64,000 nucleotides of DNA from Streptomyces sp. ERV7 (GTDB lineage: Bacteria > Actinomycetota > Actinomycetes > Streptomycetales > Streptomycetaceae), in contig NZ_LYOY01000001.1 of the NCBI RefSeq assembly GCF_001653515.1, forward strand, positions 434,001 to 498,000. The letters run 5' to 3'. Numbering within the stretch: position 1 is the first letter of the stretch; each line of letters starts with the position of its first letter. The notes beneath the pieces were generated by a model that worked only from the letters and a program-made list of their open reading frames with translations, ran no database searches and had not been told where the DNA came from. This document shows positions 51,405-59,616 of the stretch, piece by piece. The position numbers and the translations under genes are program-made.

Positions 51405-51776
51405 GTCACTTCCTCCACAGGAGAACCTCGCGTTAAGACACCGTATCCGTGTTCGGTTACCCCGCTCAAGAGGGATCCCAGGAAATTATCCTGTGCGCCG
51501 TCACACAAGCCGCTGTTCTTCCTGCAATGCTCCGCCGGGGCGCTCGGTTCTGCCACGGCGCAGACGTAGTGCTCCCCCGCGTCAAGGGCGCCGGGACTCG
51601 CCCACCTCCGGGTGACCCGTCGGGCCCCCGTACGCCGTGCGGCGACCGGGCCGACGCCTCCACCGCCCCGCGCGAGCCGGGGTCCATCGCGCGCCCCGGC
51701 CGTTAGGCTGCGGCACTGCCGCGTGCGCTCGGGATGGCCCGCGCGGAAACCGCCGTCGACGGAAGCGAGGCCTGTC
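51405..51776. other. 372-bp divergent promoter region
   Basis: No gene is supported here. On the minus strand a TTGAGC box with ATACGG 17 bp further could drive the DUF6421 operon. The rest is GC-rich sequence with shadow frames only. The GDPD gene's ribosome site lies at the right end. Confidence 0.45.
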
Positions 51777-52460
51777 TTGACGTTCCTCACCATCGGTCAT
51801 CGCGGGGTCATGGGTGTAGAGCCGGAGAACACCCTGCGTTCCTTCGTCCGCGCCGAACGCTCGGGCATGGACGTCATCGAACTGGATCTGCACCTCAGCA
51901 AGGACGGCGCGCTCGTCGTGCTGCACGACGCCGAGGTGGACCGCACCACGGACGGAAAGGGCCCGGTGGCCGACAAGACCGTCGCCGAGCTGCGGGAGCT
52001 CGACGCCGGTCAGGGCGAGCGCATCCCGCTGTTCGAGGAGGTCCTGGACGCGGTCGGCTCACCGCTCCAGGCCGAGATCAAGGACGTCAGGGCCGCCGAG
52101 GGGCTCGCCCGCGTCATCCACGCGCGCGATGCCGTGGGCCGGGTCACGGTCTCCTCGTTCCACGACGAGGCGCTCGCGCGGATGTCCTCGCTGGTGCCGG
52201 GGGTACGGACGGTCCTGGTCGCGAGCCACTGGGACGCGGACATCGTGGACCGGGCCACGGCGGTGGGCGCGCACGCCCTCTCCCTGGACATCCGCCGTCT
52301 CACCCTGGCGGAGGTCGAACGGGCGCACGCCGCGTCCGTGCAGGTCATCGGCTGGGTGGTGAACACCCAGGACCATCTGCGGCTGGTGCGCGCGCTGGGC
52401 CTGGACGGCGCGACGACCGACTATCCGGAAATCCGCCGCACCGGCCGCTTCACCGCCTGA
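51777..52460 (+). CDS. Glycerophosphodiester phosphodiesterase
   Basis: This 227-residue protein is placed at TTG 51777, with GAGG six bases upstream; no ATG or GTG fits before the conserved start LTFLTIGHRGVMGVEPENT. The GDPD catalytic pattern is complete: HRG and PENT near residues 8-20, IELDLHLSKDGALVVLHDAEVDRTTDGKG near 35-65 and a Glu-Lys pair LQAEIKD near 100. It should hydrolyse glycerophosphodiesters to glycerol-3-phosphate. There is no signal peptide, so it acts in the cytoplasm. Confidence 0.92.
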   Translation: MTFLTIGHRGVMGVEPENTLRSFVRAERSGMDVIELDLHLSKDGALVVLHDAEVDRTTDGKGPVADKTVAELRELDAGQGERIPLFEEVLDAVGSPLQAEIKDVRAAEGLARVIHARDAVGRVTVSSFHDEALARMSSLVPGVRTVLVASHWDADIVDRATAVGAHALSLDIRRLTLAEVERAHAASVQVIGWVVNTQDHLRLVRALGLDGATTDYPEIRRTGRFTA

Positions 52461-52475
52461 GAAGGCCCCGCGGAG

Positions 52476-53021
52476 TCACTGGGCCAGCTCCTTCACCAGA
52501 AGCTCGAAGGCGAGGTCCGCGCGCTGCGGGATGCCGAAGCGCTCGTCGCCGTACGGGAAGGGCGTCATCTTTCCCGTACGGCGGTAGCCGCGCCGCTCGT
52601 ACCAGGCGATCAGCTCGTCCCGCACCGAGATCACCGTCATATGCATCTCGGTGACCCCCCACGCCTCGCGCGCGCTGCGCTCCGCCGCGGAGATGATCTC
52701 CTTGCCGAGGCCGCCGCCCTGGAGCTCGGGGCGGACCGCGAACATGCCGAAGTAGGCCGCGTGGCCCCGGTGTTCGAGCTGGCAGCAGGCGACGATCCGG
52801 CCGTCCCGCTCCACCGTGAGCAGTCGGCTGCCGGGCGCGGCGATCACCTGGCGCACCCCCTCCGGGTCGGTGCGCTGCCCTTCGAGGAGGTCCGCCTCGG
52901 TGGTCCAGCCGGTCCGGCTGGAGTCCCCGCGGTACGCCGACTCGATGAGCGGCACCAGCTCCTCGACATCGGCCTCGGTGGCGTCCCGGTAGCTCAGCTC
53001 TCCGGCGCGGGTGGTGTCCAT
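52476..53021 (-). CDS. GNAT-family N-acetyltransferase
   Basis: This 181-residue protein starts at ATG 53021, with GGGAG upstream. The GNAT fold is shown by YRDATEADVEELVPLIESAYRG, strand VACCQLEHRGHAAYFGMFAVRPELQGGGLGKEIISAAERSAR (the RPELQGGGLGK acetyl-CoA loop near residue 105) and the final WYERRGYRRTGK. Acetylation of a small molecule or antibiotic-like amine is possible. The substrate cannot be predicted. It converges on the GDPD gene. Confidence 0.92.
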   Translation of the reverse strand: MDTTRAGELSYRDATEADVEELVPLIESAYRGDSSRTGWTTEADLLEGQRTDPEGVRQVIAAPGSRLLTVERDGRIVACCQLEHRGHAAYFGMFAVRPELQGGGLGKEIISAAERSAREAWGVTEMHMTVISVRDELIAWYERRGYRRTGKMTPFPYGDERFGIPQRADLAFELLVKELAQ

Positions 53022-53114
53022 GGCGAACGTTCTCCCAACTGCATCATGACGTGGCGGGCGCACCCCCCCCGAGCCTAACCCCGCCCCGCCGGAGAGCCCC
53101 TAGGCTGCATGGGC

Positions 53115-53501
53115 ATGGTGCATGTGCTGAGCAGCAGGACCCTCCTCCGCCCCACCGACCCCGACCGCTCCCGCGCCTTCTACGGCGGGCAGTTGGGGCT
53201 CGCCGTCCACCGCGAGTTCGGTACGGGGCCGGAGCGCGGCACGGTCTACTTCCTCGGCGGCGGCTTCCTGGAGGTCTCCGGCCGCGCCGAGGCGCCGCCC
53301 TCCCCCGGTCTGCGGCTGTGGCTCCAGGTGGCGGACGCGGCCGAGGCGTACGAGGAGCTGACCGGGCGCGGGGTGGAGGTCCCGCGTCCCCCGGTGCGCG
53401 AGCCGTGGGGGCTGATCGAGATGTGGCTCCAGGACCCGGACGGGGTGGAGATCGTGGTGGTCGAGGTGCCCGCCGACCATCCGCTGCGCTTTCGCCCCTG
53501 A
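53115..53501 (+). CDS. VOC/glyoxalase-fold protein
   Basis: This 128-residue protein is placed at ATG 53115; an ATG two codons earlier is equally in frame. TAGGCT at 53101-53106 suggests a start of transcription close to the ATG. The beta-alpha-beta-beta-beta repeats are clear (LLRPTDPDRSRAFYGGQLGLAVHREFG, FLGGGFLEVSGR, LRLWLQVADAAEAYEELTGRGVEV, LIEMWLQDPDGVEIVVVEVP). Such proteins bind a metal and act as dioxygenases, isomerases or resistance proteins. Function unassigned. Confidence 0.9.
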   Translation: MVHVLSSRTLLRPTDPDRSRAFYGGQLGLAVHREFGTGPERGTVYFLGGGFLEVSGRAEAPPSPGLRLWLQVADAAEAYEELTGRGVEVPRPPVREPWGLIEMWLQDPDGVEIVVVEVPADHPLRFRP

Positions 53502-53650
53502 CGCCGGCGGCCGGCGGCGGCCGACCCGACAGCCCGGCGTCACGCGAGCCCCTCACGCGCCCCCTTGTGTGTCCTTGCGCCCGCGTGCGCAACGGCCGAT
53601 ACGGGAATCGACCCCTCGGCAGGGCGACATGTCGAGCGGGGAGGTGTGCC

Positions 53651-54217
53651 ATGCACGGAACCGCGCTGTCCGGCTGGCTGCTCGTGGCGGTGTGCGCGGC
53701 CACCGGCGCGTACTGCGTCCTGCGGCTGCGCAGCACCTGCCCACGCGCGCGCAGTTCGGCCGGGGGCGAGGCGGTGATGGGCTTCGGCATGGCCGCGATG
53801 GCCGTCCCGGCGGCGTTCGCCACCCCGCCGTCCTGGATCTCCGCCGCGTACGCGGGGGTCTTCGGGGCCGCGGCCCTGCGGGCGGGCTGGCTCGCGCGCG
53901 GGAACGGCGGCGGCCACCATCTGCACCATGCGATCGGCTCGCTCGCCATGGTCTACATGGCGCTGGCGATGAGCGGCGTGGGCGGCCACGCGGCACACGG
54001 GGGCCACACGGGCCCCGCGGGCGGGATCCCGCTCGTCACCGGCGCGCTGCTCGTCTACTACGTGGGCTACGTCCTCACCACGGGCGCGCGGCTGCTGCCC
54101 ACGGCGGGTCCGGCGGGCGACGGCGGTGCGCCCGGCTGGGGCGCGCGGCCCGAACTGACCCTGGCCTGCCGGTTGTCGATGGGAATCGCCATGCTGGCGA
54201 TGCTGCTCGCCCTCTGA
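53651..54217 (+). CDS. DUF5134-family polytopic membrane protein
   Basis: This 188-residue protein starts at ATG 53651 after GGGGAGG. There are about five or six hydrophobic segments and two His-rich membrane-border motifs, GGGHHLHHAIGSLAMVYMALAMSG and GGHAAHGGHTG, as in the family I recall as DUF5134. The histidines could bind copper, but no evidence shows it. The M56 peptidase gene that follows is a common neighbour of such proteins in Streptomyces. Confidence 0.85.
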   Translation: MHGTALSGWLLVAVCAATGAYCVLRLRSTCPRARSSAGGEAVMGFGMAAMAVPAAFATPPSWISAAYAGVFGAAALRAGWLARGNGGGHHLHHAIGSLAMVYMALAMSGVGGHAAHGGHTGPAGGIPLVTGALLVYYVGYVLTTGARLLPTAGPAGDGGAPGWGARPELTLACRLSMGIAMLAMLLAL

Positions 54218-54345
54218 CGTCCGCCCGCGGTTCGTCTGCCGTCCACCCCGCGACGGCCGCCGCCGATCGTGATCAAAACGTGGCGTGCGTCACTTGGCGC
54301 GCGAGGTCGTACCTATCGGGACGGCCCCGCTCATAGGCTGAGGCC

Positions 54346-55281
54346 ATGATGGTCTCCCTCGCGCTGCTGGCGCTCGGCGTCGTGTCCGCCGTGGTGGCCC
54401 CGCGGCTGTTCGCGCGCGCCCACTGGGCCGAGCGCGAGCCGGTGGTGGCGCTGTGGGTCTGGCAGTGCGTGGTGGGGGCGGTGCTGCTTTGCTTCGCGCT
54501 GGCGATGGTCTTCAGCGCGGCGGCGGCCTGGCAGACAGTGCGGATGCAGGTGTTCGCGGCGGCCCCGCGCGCGGTGATCGACGCCTATGGGCTCGGCCCG
54601 TACGGCCCGTGGTCGGCGGCGCTCGCGGTGCTGCTCTTCTGCGGTGGCGCCTGGACGGCCGCGATGCTCACCCGGGAGGTCCGCGACGCGCGGGCACGGC
54701 GCCGGGCGCGGCGCTCGGAGCTGCTGGTGCGCGCGCCGCTGCTGCCCGGCGAGGAGCCCGGCGGGGCGCCGCTGGTGGTCCTGGAGGGACGGCGCCCGGA
54801 CGCCTGGTGGCTGCCCGGCCCCAGCCCCCAACTGGTCATCACCACAGCGGCACTTCGACGTCTGAAGGGCCGTCAGCTCGATGCGGTGCTCGCCCATGAG
54901 CAGGGCCACGCGCGCGCCCGCCACCACTGGCTGCTGCACTGCTCGGCCGCGCTGGCCAACGGCTTCCCGAAGATCCCGGTGTTCGCGGCCTTCCGGGACG
55001 AGATGCACCGGCTGGTGGAGCTGGCCGCGGACGACGTCGCCTCGCGGCGCTACGGCCGCCTCACGATCGCGCTCGCCCTGGTCGAACTCAACGAGGACCG
55101 GGGCCTGTTCGGCCCCTGCCCCACCGCGCACGGCGAGGTCCCGCAGCGGGTGAAGCGCCTGCTCGCCGCCTCGCCCCGGCTCACCGCGGGCCACCGGCTG
55201 CGGCTGACGGCGGCGGCCGCCCTGGTCCCGGTCGTGCCCCTGCTGGTGGCCTTCGTCCCGGGCCTGCGCGCCCTCGGCTAG
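54346..55281 (+). CDS. M56-family (BlaR1/MecR1-like) membrane metallopeptidase
   Basis: This 311-residue protein starts at ATG 54346; TAGGCT ends six bases before it, so the mRNA may be leaderless. Three or four TM helices surround a cytoplasmic zinc-peptidase core: LDAVLAHEQGHARARHHWLLH near residue 182 (HExxH reading HEQGH) and ELAADDVASRRYG near 225 (third ligand). Unlike BlaR1 it has no penicillin-binding sensor. Streptomyces M56 genes often pair with a BlaI-type repressor, not found here. Confidence 0.9.
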   Translation: MMVSLALLALGVVSAVVAPRLFARAHWAEREPVVALWVWQCVVGAVLLCFALAMVFSAAAAWQTVRMQVFAAAPRAVIDAYGLGPYGPWSAALAVLLFCGGAWTAAMLTREVRDARARRRARRSELLVRAPLLPGEEPGGAPLVVLEGRRPDAWWLPGPSPQLVITTAALRRLKGRQLDAVLAHEQGHARARHHWLLHCSAALANGFPKIPVFAAFRDEMHRLVELAADDVASRRYGRLTIALALVELNEDRGLFGPCPTAHGEVPQRVKRLLAASPRLTAGHRLRLTAAAALVPVVPLLVAFVPGLRALG

Positions 55282-55330
55282 CACGCGCCCCGCGAAGGAC
55301 CGACCGGCACCCTCAGCGAGGATCCAGCCC

Positions 55331-56023
55331 ATGCCCGTCGCCCCCCCGCCGACCCACGCCCCCGCCCGCGCCACTGGTACGGCCCGCGCGGGCGCGGCCC
55401 TGGTGGCCCTCTCCGGCCTCCTGACGGCCCTTGTGGCGGCCGAGTGGGGGCCGTTGATGTCCCTGGACCACAAGGTCGCCGACGGGCTCCACAGGAAGGC
55501 CGTGGCCGAGCGGGGGTTCACCCACGCCAACCGGGTGCTCACCGACTGGGTCTGGGACACCTGGACGATGCGCGCCCTGCTGGCCGTGGTGGTCGTCGCC
55601 CTCTTCGTACGCGGCGGACGGCGCCTCGCCCTGTGGGCGGCGGCGACGAGCGCGCTGGGCACCTTCGTGCAGCAGAGCCTGAAGGCGGCGCTCGGGCGGG
55701 AGCGGCCCAGTTGGCCGGATCCCGTCGATTCCGCGTCGTACGCGGCCTTCCCTTCGGGCCACGCGCTCACCGTGACGGTGACATTCGGCCTCCTGCTGTG
55801 GCTGGCCGTCGCCCGGGGCGCGCGCCCGGCGGTGCGGCGGGCGGTGGCCGCGGCCGGTGCCGTCTCGGTGCTCGGGGTGGGGTTCACCCGCGTCTGTCTC
55901 GGCGTCCACTGGCTCTCGGACGTGGTCGGCGGCTGGCTGATCGGCGCGGCCCTGGTGGCAGTGTCGGCGGCGGCGTACGGGAAATGGGGCGCGAACCGGC
56001 CGCAACCCGCCGACGGGGCTTGA
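55331..56023 (+). CDS. PAP2-family phosphatase (undisrupted copy)
   Basis: This 230-residue membrane protein starts at ATG 55331. The three PAP2 motifs are intact: KAALGRERP near residue 115, FPSGHALT near 138 and TRVCLGVHWLSDVVGG near 183. With about five TM segments it probably dephosphorylates lipid phosphates or undecaprenyl-PP at the outer face. Its last 56 codons (from 55856) belong to the duplicated block and recur at 58562-58729. Confidence 0.92.
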   Translation: MPVAPPPTHAPARATGTARAGAALVALSGLLTALVAAEWGPLMSLDHKVADGLHRKAVAERGFTHANRVLTDWVWDTWTMRALLAVVVVALFVRGGRRLALWAAATSALGTFVQQSLKAALGRERPSWPDPVDSASYAAFPSGHALTVTVTFGLLLWLAVARGARPAVRRAVAAAGAVSVLGVGFTRVCLGVHWLSDVVGGWLIGAALVAVSAAAYGKWGANRPQPADGA

Positions 56024-56056
56024 ACCGGCCAGGGGCGGCGGGGAAGGATCGCGGCC

Positions 56057-56866
56057 ATGGCGATCAAGGGTGTGCTGTTCGACTTCTCCGGGACACTGTT
56101 CCGCATCGAGTCCACACGGGACTGGCTGGACGCCGTCCTCGAAGAACGGGGCATCACGCTCCCCGAGGAGCAACTCACCAAGTACACCGATGAGTTGACA
56201 CGGGCGGGAGCGCAGCCCGGCGGCCTTGACCCCTCACCCGTACCGCCGCCCCTGGCGGAGCTCTGGGCGACCCGCGACCGCAGCGCCGAGCTCCACCGGG
56301 CCACGTACACGGGGCTCGCGAAAACGGTGACGCTGCCGGATCCGCAGTTGTACACCGCGCTCTACGAACGGCACATGGCGCCGGCCGCCTGGCGCCCCTA
56401 TCCGGACGCGCGCGCCGTCCTGAGCGGGCTGCGGGAGCGGGGCGCGCGCGTGGCGGTGGTGAGCAACATCGGCTGGGATCTGCGGCCGGTCTTCCGCGCC
56501 CACGGCCTGGACGGCCTGGTGGACGCGTACGTCCTGTCGTACGAGCACGGGGTGCAGAAGCCGGACGTCCGGCTGTTCCGGGCGGCCTGCGAGGCGATCG
56601 GGCGGGAGCCGGGCGAGGTGCTGATGGTGGGCGACGACCGCCGGGCGGACGGCGGCGCCGCGGCTCTGGGCTGCGCCGTCCACTTCGTGGACCATCTGCC
56701 GGTCGAGGAGCGGCCGGCCGGGCTGGGCCCCGTCCTGGCCGTCGTCGACCGGGACGAAGGGCAGGGCAGAACTGGGCCGCCCCTCCTGGGTGATCCCCCG
56801 CGTCACCCAGAAAGGGCAGCAAATCCGCAGGCCAGAACCCCCGCGAGGGGTTCCCGCATACGGTGA
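56057..56866 (+). CDS. HAD-superfamily hydrolase, copy 1
   Basis: This 269-residue protein starts at ATG 56057. The HAD order is motif I VLFDFSGTLF near residue 8, motif II VVSNIG near 137, Lys of motif III in VQKPDVRLF near 175 and motif IV VLMVGDDRRADG near 197. The second Asp of DxD is Ser here (DFSGT), which usually removes or changes phosphatase acid-base catalysis, so a non-phosphatase role is possible. The tail after about 240 is basic and disordered. Copy 2 at 58763 is identical. Confidence 0.9.
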   Translation: MAIKGVLFDFSGTLFRIESTRDWLDAVLEERGITLPEEQLTKYTDELTRAGAQPGGLDPSPVPPPLAELWATRDRSAELHRATYTGLAKTVTLPDPQLYTALYERHMAPAAWRPYPDARAVLSGLRERGARVAVVSNIGWDLRPVFRAHGLDGLVDAYVLSYEHGVQKPDVRLFRAACEAIGREPGEVLMVGDDRRADGGAAALGCAVHFVDHLPVEERPAGLGPVLAVVDRDEGQGRTGPPLLGDPPRHPERAANPQARTPARGSRIR

Positions 56867-56877
56867 CCTGAGTATAT

Positions 56878-56890
56878 TGGCTCAGAGCCA
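56878..56890. promoter_or_regulatory. TetR-type palindrome upstream of TetR copy 1
   Basis: TGGCTC-A-GAGCCA is a perfect 13-bp palindrome 20 bp before ATG 56911. It overlaps the end of a TATATTGGCTC stretch and probably serves autoregulation. The same site recurs at 59584-59596. Confidence 0.65.
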
Positions 56891-56910
56891 GTCAACGCAG
56901 GAGTTACAGC

Positions 56911-57528
56911 ATGTCCCCGCGCAGCGCATCGGTCAATGAAGAGTTGCGCCGACGTTCCCGTGAGCGGCTGCTCCAGGCGACAGTCGAGCTGGTTGCGGAG
57001 CGCGGCTACGAGGCGACCACCCTCGGCGACATCGCCGACCGGGCCGGTTCGGCACGCGGTCTGGTCTCGTACTACTTCCCCGGCAAGCGCCAGCTGCTCC
57101 AGTCGGCCGTCCACCGGGTCATGCACCTGGCCCTCCAGGCGGGCCTGGAGCAGGAGCCGCGCACCGACGACGGCCGGGAGCTGCTCGCCCGCGCCATCGA
57201 CGCCATACTGGGCCTCACCAGGGTCCATCCCGTACTGATGCGCGCCCACATGGCCGGGATCCTGCAGGCCGAGGGGTTCGTGCAGTGCCCCGAGCAGCAG
57301 CGTCTGTCCTGGCTGCTGCGGGACACCATGGAGCGGTACGGCTCGACGGACGTGGACGCCGACTACCCGATGCTGCGCGCGCTCCTGATGGGCGCGGTCT
57401 TCGCGGCGCTGCTGCCCGGCGCCCCCATGGAGGTGCCCCGGCTGCGCGCCGAGCTGTTCCAGCGGTTCGGGCTCGACTGGGAGCTCGGCAACCCGCCGCC
57501 GCAGGGGAAACCCCTCCCCGTCCCCTGA
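56911..57528 (+). CDS. TetR-family regulator, copy 1
   Basis: This 205-residue protein starts at ATG 56911 after GCAGGAG. The HTH domain covers residues 8-58 (EELRRRSRERLLQATVELVAERGYEATTLGDIADRAGSARGLVSYYFPGKRQLLQSAVH). The C-terminal ligand domain follows with LEQEPRTDDGRELLARAIDAILGL and PVLMRAHMAGIL. It lies 45 bp after the HAD gene and 70 bp before the reductase gene. It may repress the reductase. Copy 2 at 59617 is identical. Confidence 0.92.
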   Translation: MSPRSASVNEELRRRSRERLLQATVELVAERGYEATTLGDIADRAGSARGLVSYYFPGKRQLLQSAVHRVMHLALQAGLEQEPRTDDGRELLARAIDAILGLTRVHPVLMRAHMAGILQAEGFVQCPEQQRLSWLLRDTMERYGSTDVDADYPMLRALLMGAVFAALLPGAPMEVPRLRAELFQRFGLDWELGNPPPQGKPLPVP

Positions 57529-57597
57529 CGCCGCGCGCGCCCCGGTGCGATGCTGGAGTCCCTGGTGGGATCCTCCTGCGGGAAGGGAGCACCCTTC

Positions 57598-58335
57598 GTG
57601 CTGCGCATCGCCGTCGTCGGTTCCGGGCCGAGCGGGGTCTACACCGCCCAGTCCCTGGTCACCCAGAGCACGGTCCCGGGGCTGCGGGTCGACGTCCTGG
57701 ACCGGCTGCCCTGCCCGTACGGACTGGTGCGCTACGGGGTGGCGCCCGACCACGAGAAGATCAAGTCGCTCCAGAACAACCTGCGGACCGTCCTGGAGGA
57801 CGAGCGGATCAACTTCCTCGGCCATGTCGAGATCGGCCCCGGGGGCATGTCGCCGGAGCGGCTGCTGCGGCTCTACCACGCGGTGGTGTACTGCGTGGGC
57901 GCGTCCGCCGACCGCCGGCTGGGCATTCCCGGCGAGGACCTGCCGGGCAGCTGCTCGGCCACCGACTTCGTCGCCTGGTACAGCGCCCACCCCGACGCCT
58001 CGGCGGGCGGCTTCTCGCTCGACTGGCTCACCGCCCGCTCGGCCGTCGTCATCGGCGCGGGCAACGTGGCGGTCGACGTGGCCCGCATCCTGTCGCGCGG
58101 CGCCGACGAGCTGCGCCCCACCGACGTGCCGCACGCGGCACTGGGGGCGCTGGCGGCGAGCCGGGTGCGCGAGGTGCACATGGTCGCCCGGCGCGGCCCC
58201 TCGCAGGCGAAGTTCACCACGAAGGAGCTGCGCGAGCTGGGCTCGCTGCCGGGTGCCGAGGCCGTTGCGTACGCCGCCGAACTGGCCCTGGACCCGGCCT
58301 GCTCGGACCCCTCCGCGCTGCCCGCCGCTTCGTAG
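57598..58335 (+). pseudogene. FprA-type ferredoxin-NADP reductase, 3'-truncated copy
   Basis: The first 243 codons match the intact gene at 60304 exactly (VVGSGPSGVYTAQ, VIGAGNVAVDVARIL, RRGPSQAKFTTKEL), but at 58329 the sequence switches to inverted HAD DNA and a stop follows at 58333-58335. About 210 residues, including the C-terminal FAD-closing segment WIKRGPTGVIGTN, are missing. The fragment has the FAD site and most of the NADP domain but is unlikely to be a working reductase. Confidence 0.92.
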
Positions 58336-58561
58336 AGCGCGGTGTACAACTGCGGATCCGGCAGCGTCACCGTTTTCGCGAGCCCCGTGTACGTGGCCCG
58401 GTGGAGCTCGGCGCTGCGGTCGCGGGTCGCCCAGAGCTCCGCCAGGGGCGGCGCCCCGTTCTTCGAGGACGGCGTCCAGCCAGTCCCGTGTGGACTCGAT
58501 GCGGAACAGTGTCCCGGAGAAGTCGAACAGCACACCCTTGATCGCCATGGCCGCGATCCTT
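58329..58561 (-). repeat. Inverted patch of HAD-gene DNA between the duplicate blocks
   Basis: 58329-58453 is the reverse complement of 56244-56368 (125 bp), and 58453-58561 is the reverse complement of 56044-56152 (109 bp), sharing one base at the joint. The intervening 91 bp (56153-56243) are absent. The HAD start codon recurs on the minus strand at 58548 but the frame breaks after codon 32. Joints show at most one base of microhomology. Confidence 0.92.
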
Positions 58562-58729
58562 GGTGCCGTCTCGGTGCTCGGGGTGGGGTTCACCCGCGTC
58601 TGTCTCGGCGTCCACTGGCTCTCGGACGTGGTCGGCGGCTGGCTGATCGGCGCGGCCCTGGTGGCAGTGTCGGCGGCGGCGTACGGGAAATGGGGCGCGA
58701 ACCGGCCGCAACCCGCCGACGGGGCTTGA
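58562..58729 (+). pseudogene. PAP2 phosphatase C-terminal fragment
   Basis: 56 codons identical to the end of the PAP2 gene, beginning just before GAVSVLGVGF and including TRVCLGVHWLSDVVGG, up to the stop at 58727-58729. No start or earlier motifs remain. It marks the left edge of the second duplicate block. Confidence 0.93.
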
Positions 58730-58762
58730 ACCGGCCAGGGGCGGCGGGGAAGGATCGCGGCC

Positions 58763-59572
58763 ATGGCGATCAAGGGTGTGCTGTTCGACTTCTCCGGGAC
58801 ACTGTTCCGCATCGAGTCCACACGGGACTGGCTGGACGCCGTCCTCGAAGAACGGGGCATCACGCTCCCCGAGGAGCAACTCACCAAGTACACCGATGAG
58901 TTGACACGGGCGGGAGCGCAGCCCGGCGGCCTTGACCCCTCACCCGTACCGCCGCCCCTGGCGGAGCTCTGGGCGACCCGCGACCGCAGCGCCGAGCTCC
59001 ACCGGGCCACGTACACGGGGCTCGCGAAAACGGTGACGCTGCCGGATCCGCAGTTGTACACCGCGCTCTACGAACGGCACATGGCGCCGGCCGCCTGGCG
59101 CCCCTATCCGGACGCGCGCGCCGTCCTGAGCGGGCTGCGGGAGCGGGGCGCGCGCGTGGCGGTGGTGAGCAACATCGGCTGGGATCTGCGGCCGGTCTTC
59201 CGCGCCCACGGCCTGGACGGCCTGGTGGACGCGTACGTCCTGTCGTACGAGCACGGGGTGCAGAAGCCGGACGTCCGGCTGTTCCGGGCGGCCTGCGAGG
59301 CGATCGGGCGGGAGCCGGGCGAGGTGCTGATGGTGGGCGACGACCGCCGGGCGGACGGCGGCGCCGCGGCTCTGGGCTGCGCCGTCCACTTCGTGGACCA
59401 TCTGCCGGTCGAGGAGCGGCCGGCCGGGCTGGGCCCCGTCCTGGCCGTCGTCGACCGGGACGAAGGGCAGGGCAGAACTGGGCCGCCCCTCCTGGGTGAT
59501 CCCCCGCGTCACCCAGAAAGGGCAGCAAATCCGCAGGCCAGAACCCCCGCGAGGGGTTCCCGCATACGGTGA
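58763..59572 (+). CDS. HAD-superfamily hydrolase, copy 2
   Basis: This gene is identical in sequence to copy 1 at 56057, including the DFSGT motif I with Ser in place of the second Asp. The 269-residue ORF, its upstream GGGAAGGATC site and its 45-bp spacing to the TetR gene are retained. It should be expressed in the same way unless the promoter lies left of the duplicated block. Confidence 0.9.
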   Translation: MAIKGVLFDFSGTLFRIESTRDWLDAVLEERGITLPEEQLTKYTDELTRAGAQPGGLDPSPVPPPLAELWATRDRSAELHRATYTGLAKTVTLPDPQLYTALYERHMAPAAWRPYPDARAVLSGLRERGARVAVVSNIGWDLRPVFRAHGLDGLVDAYVLSYEHGVQKPDVRLFRAACEAIGREPGEVLMVGDDRRADGGAAALGCAVHFVDHLPVEERPAGLGPVLAVVDRDEGQGRTGPPLLGDPPRHPERAANPQARTPARGSRIR

Positions 59573-59583
59573 CCTGAGTATAT

Positions 59584-59596
59584 TGGCTCAGAGCCA
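59584..59596. promoter_or_regulatory. TetR-type palindrome upstream of TetR copy 2
   Basis: Second copy of the TGGCTC-A-GAGCCA palindrome, 2706 bp from the first, with the same spacing to ATG 59617. Confidence 0.65.
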
Positions 59597-59616
59597 GTCA
59601 ACGCAGGAGTTACAGC

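Larger units (their letters stand above)
55856..58328. repeat. Left copy of a 2,473-bp direct duplication
   Basis: This block recurs at 58562-61034 with an offset of 2706 bp and no difference seen in any compared coding or intergenic stretch. It contains the end of the PAP2 gene, complete HAD and TetR genes and the first two-thirds of an FprA-type reductase gene. A 233-bp inverted patch separates the copies. Confidence 0.93.

Noticed and set aside
56803..59061. Long minus-strand ORFs across the duplicated block
   Set aside because: They are shadows of the reductase and TetR genes, made to look chimeric because the inverted HAD patch supplies a real HAD start in the minus direction.
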